Notes under the pieces: model-generated | What the model saw: only the letters and a program-made list of their open reading frames with translations | What the model was told of the DNA's origin: nothing | Databases searched by the model: none | Translations under genes and position numbers: made by a program | DNA from: SAR202-VII-2 sp965263165 | Lineage (GTDB): Bacteria > Chloroflexota > Dehalococcoidia > Lucifugimonadales > SAR202-VII-2 | DNA length: 64,000 nucleotides | NCBI GenBank assembly: GCA_965263165.1 | Contig: OZ253584.1 | Span: forward strand, 2,604,001 to 2,668,000 | Reading direction: 5' to 3' | Shown here: positions 1 to 8,062 of the stretch, piece after piece | Layout: every line of letters starts with the position of its first letter | Position numbering within the stretch: the first letter of the stretch is position 1

Positions 1-746
1 CGGGAGGAGGCAACTTCAACCACGCCCTGCTTCACCTTGCGCAGCAGTTCAACCTGCTTCTCGTAGGAGTAGTCGAGCGTCTGACGGGGGTCTTCGGCTC
101 TGTCGAGGACGGAGCTCATCTTGGACTTGAGGATCATTGATGTCCGTGAGAGCAGACCCATGGCGCCTCCCGTTGGCGGGTCCTGCGGCGCGCGTGGCGC
201 GCCTCGTGGATACCGCTTCTGTATCGTTTTTATGTACGCTATGAGGGCGCGAACGTCGTCCTGGGACATGATGCCGGCGTAGGCGGCGGGCATCATATTC
301 GGTTGAAAGCCATCCACGAGCTTCGCGCCCGGTTCCATGATGGACTCCTCGAGGTAGGCGTCGTCCACCAAGACGGTCGAGCCGTCCGATAGAGTCTCGG
401 TACTGCCGAAGACCCCCAGCCAGGTGGGGCCAATGCCGCTGCTGCCATCCAGGGAGTGACACGCTATGCAGCCATTGGCTTGGGCCACGGCCTCTCCAAT
501 CGCCGCGAGGTCTGGTTCGCCATCGCCGTTGGAAGACGGTTCATGGCCATCACTGCCGGGCGGGGGAGGCGTGGGCGACGGGGTGATGTCGTCGATGGTA
601 AGGCTGGTGTCGATGCCCGAAGCCGGGGGAGGATTGGCGCTGGCCTGCCAGCCGTAGCGGGCGGCCCGGCAGCCGCTCAGCGCAACGACGAGGATCAAGG
701 CGACGATGGCGACAAGCAGGGCCTTTCGGAGGAGGGTGAAGCTCAT
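1..746 (-). CDS. Cytochrome c lipoprotein running in frame into a PspA/IM30 protein (3' end outside window)
   Basis: The frame opens at ATG 746 and has no stop before the window edge (248 codons seen). Residues 1-25 are a hydrophobic signal ending in the lipobox LSGC, followed by a Pro/Ser-rich linker. A class I c-type cytochrome domain follows with heme motif CIACH and a possible distal Met in PNMMP. After a short Pro-rich stretch the frame continues without interruption into MGLLSRTSMILKSK and LDRAEDPRQTLDYSYEK, the typical N-terminus of PspA/IM30 membrane-stress proteins (residue 196, position 161). A GGGAGG lies just before that internal ATG, so PspA may also be started separately. It could be a true fusion, a lost stop codon, or two genes joined by a sequence error. 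The domain calls are firm; the single-polypeptide reading is not. Confidence 0.7.
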   Translation of the reverse strand, partial: MSFTLLRKALLVAIVALILVVALSGCRAARYGWQASANPPPASGIDTSLTIDDITPSPTPPPPGSDGHEPSSNGDGEPDLAAIGEAVAQANGCIACHSLDGSSGIGPTWLGVFGSTETLSDGSTVLVDDAYLEESIMEPGAKLVDGFQPNMMPAAYAGIMSQDDVRALIAYIKTIQKRYPRGAPRAPQDPPTGGAMGLLSRTSMILKSKMSSVLDRAEDPRQTLDYSYEKQVELLRKVKQGVVEVASS

Positions 747-906
747 GCCGCGGGGCTCTCCGTGGGTGTGATTGTCGAAGCTGTCCACGGCCAGCCATAG
801 TACCACAGATTGGGCCGAGGCTGCATCCGCGGCTCGGGGTTGGCGCACCCCTGCCCCAGTCTGTCCCTTCCCCCGACTAACAGGGAAGGTGTGTTGCGCG
901 TCACTA

Positions 907-928
907 CCCCCCGTACTCGGGGGCAGGG
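907..928. repeat. Dispersed GC palindrome, copy 1
   Basis: Contains CCCCCGTACTCGGGGGCAGG, an imperfect palindrome. Close relatives occur at 19294, 27810, 41549 and 42010, all in intergenic DNA. This copy lies just past the stop of the amidohydrolase gene at 958 and could also act as a terminator. Confidence 0.5.
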
Positions 929-957
929 AGGAAGGGGGTCCCATTCCCTCCGGGCCC

Positions 958-2058
958 CTAGCCGCCGTTCAGCCGGTAGAAGACCTCCGAGTTCGTGTGC
1001 CGGATGCGCGCCTTCGCTAGGTCGTCAATCCCCTCCTGCTCCAGCACTTCCTCCAACTCGTGCTTGCACATCTCGTTGTTCACTTCGTGCGGAAAGTCCG
1101 ACGAGAAGAACAGGAACTTCGGCCCCGCCTCCCGCACCGCCGCCGGAATGAACGGCTCGTTCCCCTCACACCCCACGTAGATCCGGTCTTCCTTGATGTG
1201 CCGTTTGATGTAGTCGCTCACCCGCTCACCCGCCCGCAACTGGATCAGCTCCTCCCGCGGGTCCTGGTGGATGTGCGTCTCATACGACCGGTCGAACCGC
1301 TCCAGACACAGCATGAACCACGAGATGCCCCCCTCCAGAAACCCCCACTTGACGTTGGGGTACTTCTCCAGCAGCCCGTTGAACACCACCCCCGCAAACC
1401 CGATCATCTGGCCGAAGGGGTGCCCAAGGGCGTGCACCGGGGCGTAGACGTTCATGTGGTCGAAGCCGAAGTTCTCGTGGGAACCGCCGTGCACGGCCAT
1501 GGCGCACTTCAGGCGGTCGGCCTCTTCATAGACCGGCCAGTAGTCCTTGGCGCCGATGTGGTCCTTGAACCCGTTGGAGGGCAGCATTGCCCCCACCATG
1601 CCCAACTCTTCCACGCACCTGCGGAGCTCCTTGATGGCCTCTCCCGGCTCCTGCATAGGGATGAGCCCCACGGCCTTGAAGCGGGAGTCCCGCTTCAGGT
1701 AGGTGTCGTACAGCCAGTTGTTGTACGCCTGGGCCAGGGCAACGGCCCAGTCCCGGTTGACCACGTTGCCGTAGGCAAGCCCGTGCGTGGGATAGAGCAC
1801 GGCGGAGTCGATGCCGACGTCGTCGGCGAAGTCAACCCACCCATCGACGCCGACGGGGGCAAAGGACCCCTCCGGCACCTCGACGGGGTTCGCCGAGTGG
1901 AAGTGGTCTATGGGCGGGAAGAGCTGGCCTCTGCCGCCTGGGCCGAATATGCGGTCCCTGAATCTGGGGGGCATGTACTGGATGATGGCTGGGATGTCTT
2001 CATTCAGATGGCCGTCGCCATCAACAACGGTTTCCAGGTCTACTTCCTTGAGCACCAT
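958..2058 (-). CDS. Amidohydrolase family 2 (metal-dependent hydrolase/decarboxylase)
   Basis: This 366-residue protein has the amidohydrolase-2 (PF04909) TIM-barrel pattern: an N-terminal DGDGH metal site near residue 15, a central His in MAVHGGSH, the family segment EGGISWFMLCLERFDRSYE, and a late Asp in SSDFPHE. Relatives decarboxylate or hydrolyse aromatic-derived acids (ACMSD, gamma-resorcylate decarboxylase and similar), but the substrate cannot be read from sequence. ATG 2058 was chosen over an in-frame TTG at 2073 because GGAGGTG sits six bases upstream of it. It stands alone on the minus strand, distantly related to the amidohydrolases at 48-53 kb. Confidence 0.85.
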   Translation of the reverse strand: MVLKEVDLETVVDGDGHLNEDIPAIIQYMPPRFRDRIFGPGGRGQLFPPIDHFHSANPVEVPEGSFAPVGVDGWVDFADDVGIDSAVLYPTHGLAYGNVVNRDWAVALAQAYNNWLYDTYLKRDSRFKAVGLIPMQEPGEAIKELRRCVEELGMVGAMLPSNGFKDHIGAKDYWPVYEEADRLKCAMAVHGGSHENFGFDHMNVYAPVHALGHPFGQMIGFAGVVFNGLLEKYPNVKWGFLEGGISWFMLCLERFDRSYETHIHQDPREELIQLRAGERVSDYIKRHIKEDRIYVGCEGNEPFIPAAVREAGPKFLFFSSDFPHEVNNEMCKHELEEVLEQEGIDDLAKARIRHTNSEVFYRLNGG

Positions 2059-2211
2059 AGCTTCACCTCCCAAGCGTTACTTCCCACCGACGGCGCGTCA
2101 ATACTACCACGGCAGACTGTCGCGGCGCAGCGTCTACGGGCCGGCGGTTTGGACAGTCATTGGGCATTCAGAGGTGACTCATTCAGAGGTGACTGAAGAT
2201 GGCGGTACGCT

Positions 2212-3141
2212 CTATCCGTCCGCGACTTTGATCAGCAGGCGGCAATGGTCGCTGGCGCCCCACTCTTCGACGTCGTTCATGGCCCGCACCTTCACGCTCT
2301 CCTGAAAGCCGCGCGAGGCGAAGACGTAGTCCAGTTGGTTGTTGCTTGCCGTCGCTGGGTTCTTGCCGGGGAGGTAGAACGTAACCACGTTGCGGGAGTC
2401 CGCGGGTTCGTGTGTCGCCAGCGTCTCCGCCTGTCGCCCGTTCGGCGCCTGCGGCCCCATGAACTCCAGCCCAATGGCCGCCATCCTCTCGAACACGGAC
2501 CGATAGCGTGCCTCCCAGTACGGAGGACTGCCGCCATCGCCGTAGCCGTGCGCGATGTTGAGGTCGCCGGCGGCCAGGATACGATGCGTCTGCGGATTGT
2601 CGTGGCCGATGAACGTCGAGAGGTCCGAGATGATGCGGTGGACGGAGCCGTCGGCATAGCCAAAGCTCCACGCGGTCTTGACGCTCGGATGCGACCCGAT
2701 CCAACGGCCGTACATGGAGACGGCGATGAACGGCTCAGTCGAGCCGTCGCGTGGCGTGACGCGGGCCGCCGCTATCGTCCCGATGCCGCTGACGGCGATC
2801 TCGTCCTGCTCCGGCCACCCTATTGGACCGACCTGCTTGAACCACTCGACGTCGACCCGGTCCGACAGGCGCACCACCATCGGCCAGCGGTCGAACAGTG
2901 CGTCGCCTCGCCCGCGCCACCAGTCGGAGTTCCACGCATGCGAGTCCCACGCCTCTCGCGGGCCGATGTCCAGAGGGCCGGCGCCCTCCACGTGCGGGAG
3001 CGTCGCGTCCCGTAATCGCACCACGTCGTCCGGCGGCGGCGCGGCCTCCTGCAAGAGAGCGACGTCGGCGTCCATCTGCAGCAGTTGACGCCACGGCTCG
3101 TGGCGCCTAGCGATGTTCCAGCTCACTACTGTTACGACCAA
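2212..3141 (-). CDS. Endonuclease/exonuclease/phosphatase (EEP) family protein, first of a pair
   Basis: A 309-residue EEP-superfamily hydrolase. The motifs appear in order: SWNIA at the N-terminus, the metal-binding Glu in LLQEAA, GDLNIAHG with the catalytic Asp/Asn, and GASDHC with the terminal Asp-His pair. The family includes DNA repair nucleases, phosphodiesterases and sphingomyelinases; no signal peptide is visible, so a cytosolic phosphodiesterase or nuclease is most likely. The start appears to be TTG 3141, preceded by GGAG at seven bases; no in-frame ATG lies near the conserved N-terminus. It lies 75 bases downstream of a second EEP gene on the same strand and is probably co-transcribed with it. 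Confidence 0.8.
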   Translation of the reverse strand: MVVTVVSWNIARRHEPWRQLLQMDADVALLQEAAPPPDDVVRLRDATLPHVEGAGPLDIGPREAWDSHAWNSDWWRGRGDALFDRWPMVVRLSDRVDVEWFKQVGPIGWPEQDEIAVSGIGTIAAARVTPRDGSTEPFIAVSMYGRWIGSHPSVKTAWSFGYADGSVHRIISDLSTFIGHDNPQTHRILAAGDLNIAHGYGDGGSPPYWEARYRSVFERMAAIGLEFMGPQAPNGRQAETLATHEPADSRNVVTFYLPGKNPATASNNQLDYVFASRGFQESVKVRAMNDVEEWGASDHCRLLIKVADG

Positions 3142-3216
3142 TTCATTCTCCGATGGTTTTGTCAGAATCCTACCGCATATCTTTCGTGGTCCACTTCTCG
3201 CAGGAACAAGCCAACG

Positions 3217-3945
3217 CTACTGGAAGTCCTGGACAGACAAGTCGGCGACGACGCCGAAATGGTCTGACAGCTTCCTCCCCTCTTGGATGTTGCTAATCAC
3301 ACCCAGGGAGGTAACTGCCAAGTCCACACTCAATGCAATGTGGTCGATGCTTCTGCGTCCCTGGAAGGCAAGATCCGACGTAGCGATTCGCATGCTCGGC
3401 GGGAAGGCTTTCCGAAGTGCCAATCGAAGCTTGGGACGCGCGCGGTTGCCCCGCCCCACAATCTGATTAAAGTCCCCCATCACTATCAGACGCTTCACTT
3501 CCGCCCGTTCGAGAACTTCATTGAGACCGGCCAGGTACTGTTCATGGTCCTCCCACGGTATCCTGCGCTCCACCTTGCGACTAGCCTCAGTCCGTGATCC
3601 GAACCAGGGGATGCAGATTCCAATGACGGCGACCTCGCCCACTGATGTTTGTGTGACGCCAGACACGAACCGTCCGGGCGGCATTGAGTCGATTCCCATG
3701 TCATCGACCTGATTCCAAGGTTCCCTCGACCAGAGCATGACCTTCCGCCGACCTTCCTTGACCGCGTACCCGTAGTCCGGTTGCGAGCAGATCGTGTGCC
3801 CATGTTGAGACAGCAGCCCGCCGTGCGTCTCAGTGAGACAGACGACCTCCGGGACATGTCGGTCAATGCGGCCCAGGATTTCTGTGGTTCGTCGTGAGTT
3901 GGGTGTAGCCCACTCGACATTCCAGTTAACCACCTTCAAAGACAT
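3217..3945 (-). CDS. Endonuclease/exonuclease/phosphatase (EEP) family protein, second of a pair
   Basis: A 242-residue EEP-fold protein with VVNWNVEW at the N-terminus, LTETHGG carrying the metal Glu, GDFNQ, IDHI and a final SDHFGVVADL. All catalytic motifs are present. An in-frame ATG at 4002 would add 19 residues, but the fold begins directly after ATG 3945 and neither start has a clear ribosome site. It precedes the other EEP gene (2212-3141) on the same strand. The pair is a divergent tandem duplication rather than a recent copy; their N-termini align but the rest differs. Confidence 0.78.
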   Translation of the reverse strand: MSLKVVNWNVEWATPNSRRTTEILGRIDRHVPEVVCLTETHGGLLSQHGHTICSQPDYGYAVKEGRRKVMLWSREPWNQVDDMGIDSMPPGRFVSGVTQTSVGEVAVIGICIPWFGSRTEASRKVERRIPWEDHEQYLAGLNEVLERAEVKRLIVMGDFNQIVGRGNRARPKLRLALRKAFPPSMRIATSDLAFQGRRSIDHIALSVDLAVTSLGVISNIQEGRKLSDHFGVVADLSVQDFQ

Positions 3946-4101
3946 AGCCTTGCTCTCTTCGCCCACATACGGGAACGGCGAGTCAGACTCCTCGGCGCTC
4001 ATTCGCAGGAGAGTCAGATCCAGGTTAGCAGACTTGCCGGTGAGGAGGCCCTACAGGTCCAAAACGAACCTCAGGGTGAAGGTTTTTGAGTTTGTGTAGT
4101 C

Positions 4102-4186
4102 TGGTGGGGAAGCCGGCACTCGAACCCGGACGCCTTGCGGCACATGATCCTAAGTCATGCTCGTCTGCCAGTTCCGAGACTTCCCC
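4102..4186 (-). tRNA. tRNA-Leu (anticodon UAG), copy 1, possibly degenerate
   Basis: An 85-base class II tRNA with acceptor GGGGAAG/CTTCCCC, anticodon loop CTTAGGA (anticodon TAG), a variable arm and encoded CCA. It differs from the copy at 5288-5372 at only three bases. One falls at position 61, where G replaces the near-invariant C, destroying the G53-C61 pair of the T arm; another puts C at position 9. The D arm, anticodon arm and acceptor are intact. It may be a decaying duplicate. Confidence 0.85.
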
Positions 4187-4405
4187 ACGTGAAGCGTTTC
4201 TTCCCTAAGGATAATCTAGATGCGTCCGTGGATTGCGGCAAGTCAGAGAGGGAGGATAGCCGCGTCCTACCTGTCGCTGCACATCCTGGCGTAGGGGACC
4301 GCCGGTGCGAGGGGCTGCGTATGTTTCATAGTGGTCCCCTCGTTGCAATGAATTGTACTTCGGCCGCGTAATTCAACCTGCTAATTCAGCGGACCACGAC
4401 GCCCG

Positions 4406-5137
4406 TCAGAACGTCTCGGCGTCAGGGCCGAACCACTTCTCAATGAGGGCGTTCAATGAGCCGTCTTCCTTCATAGCGTCGATGGCCCGGTTCAGCTTGT
4501 CTTTCAACGAGCCGTCGTCCTCCCGTACACCGATGCCGATACCGGAGTCGAGCGTTACTTGGGGGCCGACTATTGCCAACCCCTCTGCGCTTTTCGCCAT
4601 GCGCTCGTGGGCGAACTCGATATCGACCAGCGTCGCATCCGCCTCACCGCTCAGGACAGCCGAAAAGACATCCTCGGCCAATTCGTACTCCAGCAGCGTT
4701 GCGTCGGATTGGGACAGATAGTCTGCTTGGATGGTGGCCACCTGTGCGGCCACCCTACCGGCAACCACTTCGTCACCGGCTCCCGCCAGGGCAACGTAGA
4801 CCGACGCGCCGGGCGGAATATACGGCTGCGTGAAGTCGATAACCTCGTCCCGCTCATCGGTGATGCTCATTCCGGCGAGGATGGTGTCGTAGTCGCCCGC
4901 AACCAGGTTGGGTATGATGCTGTCCCATGCGTTGGTCACCCAGGCGCATTCGAGTTCGGCCCGCCGGCATAGTTCGTCGCCCAACTCCCGCTCGAACCCG
5001 TCGACCTCGCCGCTATCGTTGATGAAGTTGTAGGGAGGATAGGCTCCCTCTGTGCCCATTTTGACGGCGTCGGATCCTCCGGTGCACGACAGGCAGATGA
5101 AGATGAGTATGGCGATCGCAAGAGTCAGTCTAACCAT
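4406..5137 (-). CDS. Extracellular solute-binding lipoprotein, polar amino acid type (family 3)
   Basis: A 243-residue protein with a hydrophobic signal and lipobox (FICLSC), then the family 3 substrate-binding pattern: GTEGAYPPYNF, GFERELGDELCRRA, a Trp-rich ligand segment and DYDTILAGMSITDERDEVIDFTQ. It would capture amino acids or small carboxylates outside the membrane for an ABC importer. No permease or ATPase gene is near, so it is an orphan component. ATG 5137 has AAGGAG upstream. It sits between two nearly identical tRNA-Leu genes, which suggests it was trapped by, or brought in with, a tRNA duplication. Confidence 0.88.
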   Translation of the reverse strand: MVRLTLAIAILIFICLSCTGGSDAVKMGTEGAYPPYNFINDSGEVDGFERELGDELCRRAELECAWVTNAWDSIIPNLVAGDYDTILAGMSITDERDEVIDFTQPYIPPGASVYVALAGAGDEVVAGRVAAQVATIQADYLSQSDATLLEYELAEDVFSAVLSGEADATLVDIEFAHERMAKSAEGLAIVGPQVTLDSGIGIGVREDDGSLKDKLNRAIDAMKEDGSLNALIEKWFGPDAETF

Positions 5138-5287
5138 GTTTCCGTTCTCCTTGATTGCTCCGTGATGCCGAGCGCTACCAACATCTTCCCATCCAGACCG
5201 ATCAGCGTTTCTGGGGCAGACCCGGAGACCGGATATCCTGTTCGCCGGTCGCTCCTGGCGCAGTGGTGTAGACTCGGGGGAGAATAC

Positions 5288-5372
5288 TGGTGGGGAAGCC
5301 GGGACTCGAACCCGGACGCCTTGCGGCACATGATCCTAAGTCATGCTCGTCTGCCAATTCCGACACTTCCCC
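5288..5372 (-). tRNA. tRNA-Leu (anticodon UAG), copy 2
   Basis: An 85-base class II tRNA with acceptor GGGGAAG/CTTCCCC, discriminator A, encoded CCA, anticodon loop CTTAGGA (TAG), and intact T arm CCGGG-TTCGAGT-CCCGG. It is canonical at every conserved position and is probably the working copy. The 60 bases beyond its 5' end resemble those of copy 1, so the duplicated unit was larger than the tRNA. Confidence 0.95.
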
Positions 5373-5502
5373 GCCTGAGGTCCGTATCCTAAGGATAGTC
5401 CAGATAGGTCCGTGGATTGCGACATAGCCAGATAACGAATATGGCCCCGTTGATAGGTTGTTCATAGGTTCCTCAATGCCTGACGCCGCGTGCGTCCAAC
5501 TC

Positions 5503-5994
5503 TCACAGGCCGTAGAAGTAGGCCGACGCCTCGCGCATGCTGACCTCAGCCGACCTTATAAGGCCCTCGAACATGTTCTTCTGATAGGCCACGTTCACCA
5601 CGGCTCGCTTGGAGCCGTCGTTGACCTTGCTCCCAAGGTTGTCCCTTAGGCTGTGGTGGAGTTGCATGGCCCGGCGCGAGCCTTCAATGGCGTCCTGAGC
5701 GGCTGCGTCCAGCTTGCTCCAAGCGCGCCGGGCGCCACGAGAAGTGGGCTTCGGAATCTCTCTGAAGTCCAACACCACGGGCACCATCTCCGGAATTACC
5801 TCTTGAATGACGCGCACTTGTTCGGCAGGCGAGCCGAACTCGACAACATTCGCCAACTTCTGCGTGTAGGGCCGGAGCGCCTTGAAGAGCGGCGTCACCG
5901 CTTGGCGCCATTCTTCGTCCGAAATGCCATTCTTCATGGTGAACAATCCCATGGCCAGCCAACCTTCCCGCTGCTCTGCCGAATAGAGGGCCAC
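5503..5994 (-). CDS. Hypothetical protein
   Basis: A 163-residue protein that I do not recognise. It is soluble and charged with no signal peptide or membrane segment. The N-terminal half is helical-looking, rich in Glu, Val and Pro (SPAEQVRVIQEVIPEMVPVV), and the C-terminus ends in aromatic residues. The longest frame starts at GTG 5994; ATG 5952 is an alternative that would remove 14 residues, and neither has a strong ribosome site. It is transcribed away from the gene at 6109. Uniform codon use and high GC at third positions support a real gene. Confidence 0.55.
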   Translation of the reverse strand: MALYSAEQREGWLAMGLFTMKNGISDEEWRQAVTPLFKALRPYTQKLANVVEFGSPAEQVRVIQEVIPEMVPVVLDFREIPKPTSRGARRAWSKLDAAAQDAIEGSRRAMQLHHSLRDNLGSKVNDGSKRAVVNVAYQKNMFEGLIRSAEVSMREASAYFYGL

Positions 5995-6108
5995 TCCATG
6001 TTACCCACGCGATTCCAGGCGCCGCAACCGAGCCGTTGCGGCAAGGGCCCGCCCTCGCTACCATCTGAGACAACATTCGGCTAGCGCCATCTGCGCCGCC
6101 CCGCCGAG

Positions 6109-6957
6109 GTGGGCCCCTTGCAATCTATCACTACCCCCACCCTGCGTCTCTCCGACCTGGACTTGGACTTCGTCTTGGAGCAGGTGACCGAAGGGAAGGG
6201 CAGCAGCGACAGCTTCCGCGAGCTGCTTCAGGACGATGAAGCATTCCACAGCGGTCTCGTGGGCGACCCACGGGTCTTCAGCCGCCTCATGGACGACGAT
6301 GAGGCCTTTTTGCGCGTCTCCCCTGCCCTCTTCTTCGAAGTGCTGCTCCGCAAGGCCCGCTCCGAGCTCGAGAAGGCCACGCACACTATGGAGCGCACCG
6401 GCAAACAGGCTGTCCCCGTCTTCGATGCCCACAACGTTGTTGCCCTGCTGGACCAGCCCCGCGTCATCTACTATCTCGCCGACATGTTGGCCTCCTTCAC
6501 GCGGGTCCGAAGCGGCGTGACCCGGGTGCGGGTGCGGCGGGGGTTGTGGCGCAAGGTCCGGTACAGCGACATGGATGTCGACGGACTTGTGAAGTACGGC
6601 GCGGCGCTTGAGGAGGAACAGCGGTTTCCCGTCTACAAGAGGATAGGCGACGTCTGTCTCTTCATCCTGGGCGTGTTCCCCGGACACGCTCCCACAGCCC
6701 ACGGCCGCGCATCGCTGAGCGAGTCGCGGCCGCAGGGTTCCGGCAGAGCGCGCCGGGGAGCGGAGGAATACGAGGAGGACGGCCGTCGGTTCTACCGGCT
6801 GGCAGCCGAGCACCCGTCGGCCGGCGAGTTGAATGTCTCGGAGGTGCTTCACACCCTCCACGACCATTTCAGCGTCGCCAGAAAGCCGCTGACGTTCATA
6901 GCCGAGCATTACCTTCAGGGCATGAAGCGGCGGGTCTTCACCGGGGACCATGAGTAG
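6109..6957 (+). CDS. Hypothetical protein
   Basis: A 282-residue soluble protein that I cannot assign to a family. The N-terminal third is acidic (many Asp/Glu, e.g. LQDDEAF and MDDDEAF). The middle has FFEVLLRKARSELEKA and VVALLDQPRVIYYLADML, suggesting a helical domain, and a run of Arg/Ser/Glu near residues 200-225 looks like a flexible linker. A helical C-terminus follows. The start is GTG 6109 with weak upstream GAGG. It diverges from the gene at 5503 and ends before a strong bidirectional terminator. Confidence 0.6.
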   Translation: MGPLQSITTPTLRLSDLDLDFVLEQVTEGKGSSDSFRELLQDDEAFHSGLVGDPRVFSRLMDDDEAFLRVSPALFFEVLLRKARSELEKATHTMERTGKQAVPVFDAHNVVALLDQPRVIYYLADMLASFTRVRSGVTRVRVRRGLWRKVRYSDMDVDGLVKYGAALEEEQRFPVYKRIGDVCLFILGVFPGHAPTAHGRASLSESRPQGSGRARRGAEEYEEDGRRFYRLAAEHPSAGELNVSEVLHTLHDHFSVARKPLTFIAEHYLQGMKRRVFTGDHE

Positions 6958-6981
6958 GCCGCTGATTTTCGAAGACACCGA

Positions 6982-7012
6982 CAGAGGCCCCCGGCAATGC
7001 CGGGGGCCTCTG
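6982..7012. terminator. Bidirectional intrinsic terminator
   Basis: A perfect 14-base stem (CAGAGGCCCCCGGC with its complement) closed by AAT, between two convergent genes (stops at 6957 and 7046). Confidence 0.85.
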
Positions 7013-7045
7013 GGCGTCCCTATACGATAAGCGCAGAGCGCTCGC

Positions 7046-7789
7046 CTACATCACGCTGCCGCCGGCGTCCACGTTGATTGTTTGACCATAGACGTGGGCG
7101 GCATCGTCGCTGGCGAGGAAGAGCGCCACCATTGCCTGCTCCTCGGGCAGTCCTGGCCGGCCCCCGATGACGTTCCGCGATGTCCTGTCCTCCATGGGAA
7201 TCGTACCGCCGACCTGTGACCCAGTGATCCCTGGCGCTATGGCGTTGGCCCTGATGCCGTACTGGGCCAATTGCACAGCCAAGTCCATAGTGAGCGTAAC
7301 GATTGCGCCCTTCGCCATGTCGTAGGCGACCCTGGACGTGCTGCCGCGGAAGGCGGACCCGGAGGAAAAGTTTACAATCGAGCCGCCGGTCCCCTGCTTC
7401 ACCATCTGTTCGGCCACGTACTTGCAGGTGTAGTAGCTGCCGTGCATCGTTACCTCGACTATGCGCAGGTACTCCTCGTCGGCCAGCTCCAGCATCGGCT
7501 GGCGGTCGGAGATGGCGGCGCAGTTGGTCAGGACGTCGATCTTGCCAAGCCGCTCCACCACAGTCGTCACCATGTTCTTGACCGAGTCCACGTTCTCCAC
7601 CGGGCCGACGACGTAGGTACACTCGCCTCCCTGCGCCTCGATCTCTTCAGCCACGGCGGCGGCGCGGCCCTCATCGACGTCGAAGATGGCGATCCTGGCG
7701 CCCTCCTTGGCAAATAAGAGAGAGATTGCCCTGCCAATGTTGCGTCCACCCCCGACAATCACAGCGACCTTTCCGTCTAGTCTTCCCAT
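7046..7789 (-). CDS. Short-chain dehydrogenase/reductase (SDR)
   Basis: A 247-residue classical SDR. It has the NAD(P) loop GGGRNIG near residue 13, an acidic FDVD at the end of strand 2 (NAD preference), NCAA in place of NNAG, catalytic Ser in NFSSGSA and the active Tyr-Lys in YDMAK, ending with the family tail NVDAGGSVM. It would oxidise or reduce an alcohol/ketone. ATG 7789 has AGGAGGGG close upstream. It diverges from the hydantoinase B gene at 8063. Confidence 0.88.
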   Translation of the reverse strand: MGRLDGKVAVIVGGGRNIGRAISLLFAKEGARIAIFDVDEGRAAAVAEEIEAQGGECTYVVGPVENVDSVKNMVTTVVERLGKIDVLTNCAAISDRQPMLELADEEYLRIVEVTMHGSYYTCKYVAEQMVKQGTGGSIVNFSSGSAFRGSTSRVAYDMAKGAIVTLTMDLAVQLAQYGIRANAIAPGITGSQVGGTIPMEDRTSRNVIGGRPGLPEEQAMVALFLASDDAAHVYGQTINVDAGGSVM

Positions 7790-8062
7790 TGTCCCCCTCC
7801 TGTGAGCTGTTTGTTCAGAGCCGGCGGAAACCCGGGGCTCCCGCCGCATGCGCCGGGATTGTATCCCCCTGCTTGCAGCCACGCAAGGAGACCGCCCTAG
7901 AGACGGCCTCGCGGCGCCGGGAGCCGCCGCCGGCGCCCACTTCAATGACAGAATGCCTGGATGCTGGTACCTTGGCCGCGGCGTTGCGCCTTTCGAACTC
8001 CCCCGGCAAGCGGCGATGCGAGGGCGCCTGAAGGCGGGCAGTCCTCTTTTGTGAGGGTTTCC

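Noticed and set aside
1060..2196. Long plus-strand frame opposite the amidohydrolase
   Set aside because: It is the antisense of a gene with clear metal motifs and shows low-complexity His/Val/Pro composition typical of shadow frames in GC-rich DNA.
4102..5372. Integrative element bounded by tRNA repeats
   Set aside because: The two complete tRNA copies flank only one binding-protein gene; there is no integrase or attachment-site core beyond the tRNA itself.
6058..6978. 306-residue minus-strand frame opposite the gene at 6109
   Set aside because: It is antisense, His/Glu/Val-rich and without a recognisable start or domain; the plus-strand frame has better composition and a terminator in the right place. 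Because the plus-strand protein is also unknown, a small doubt remains.
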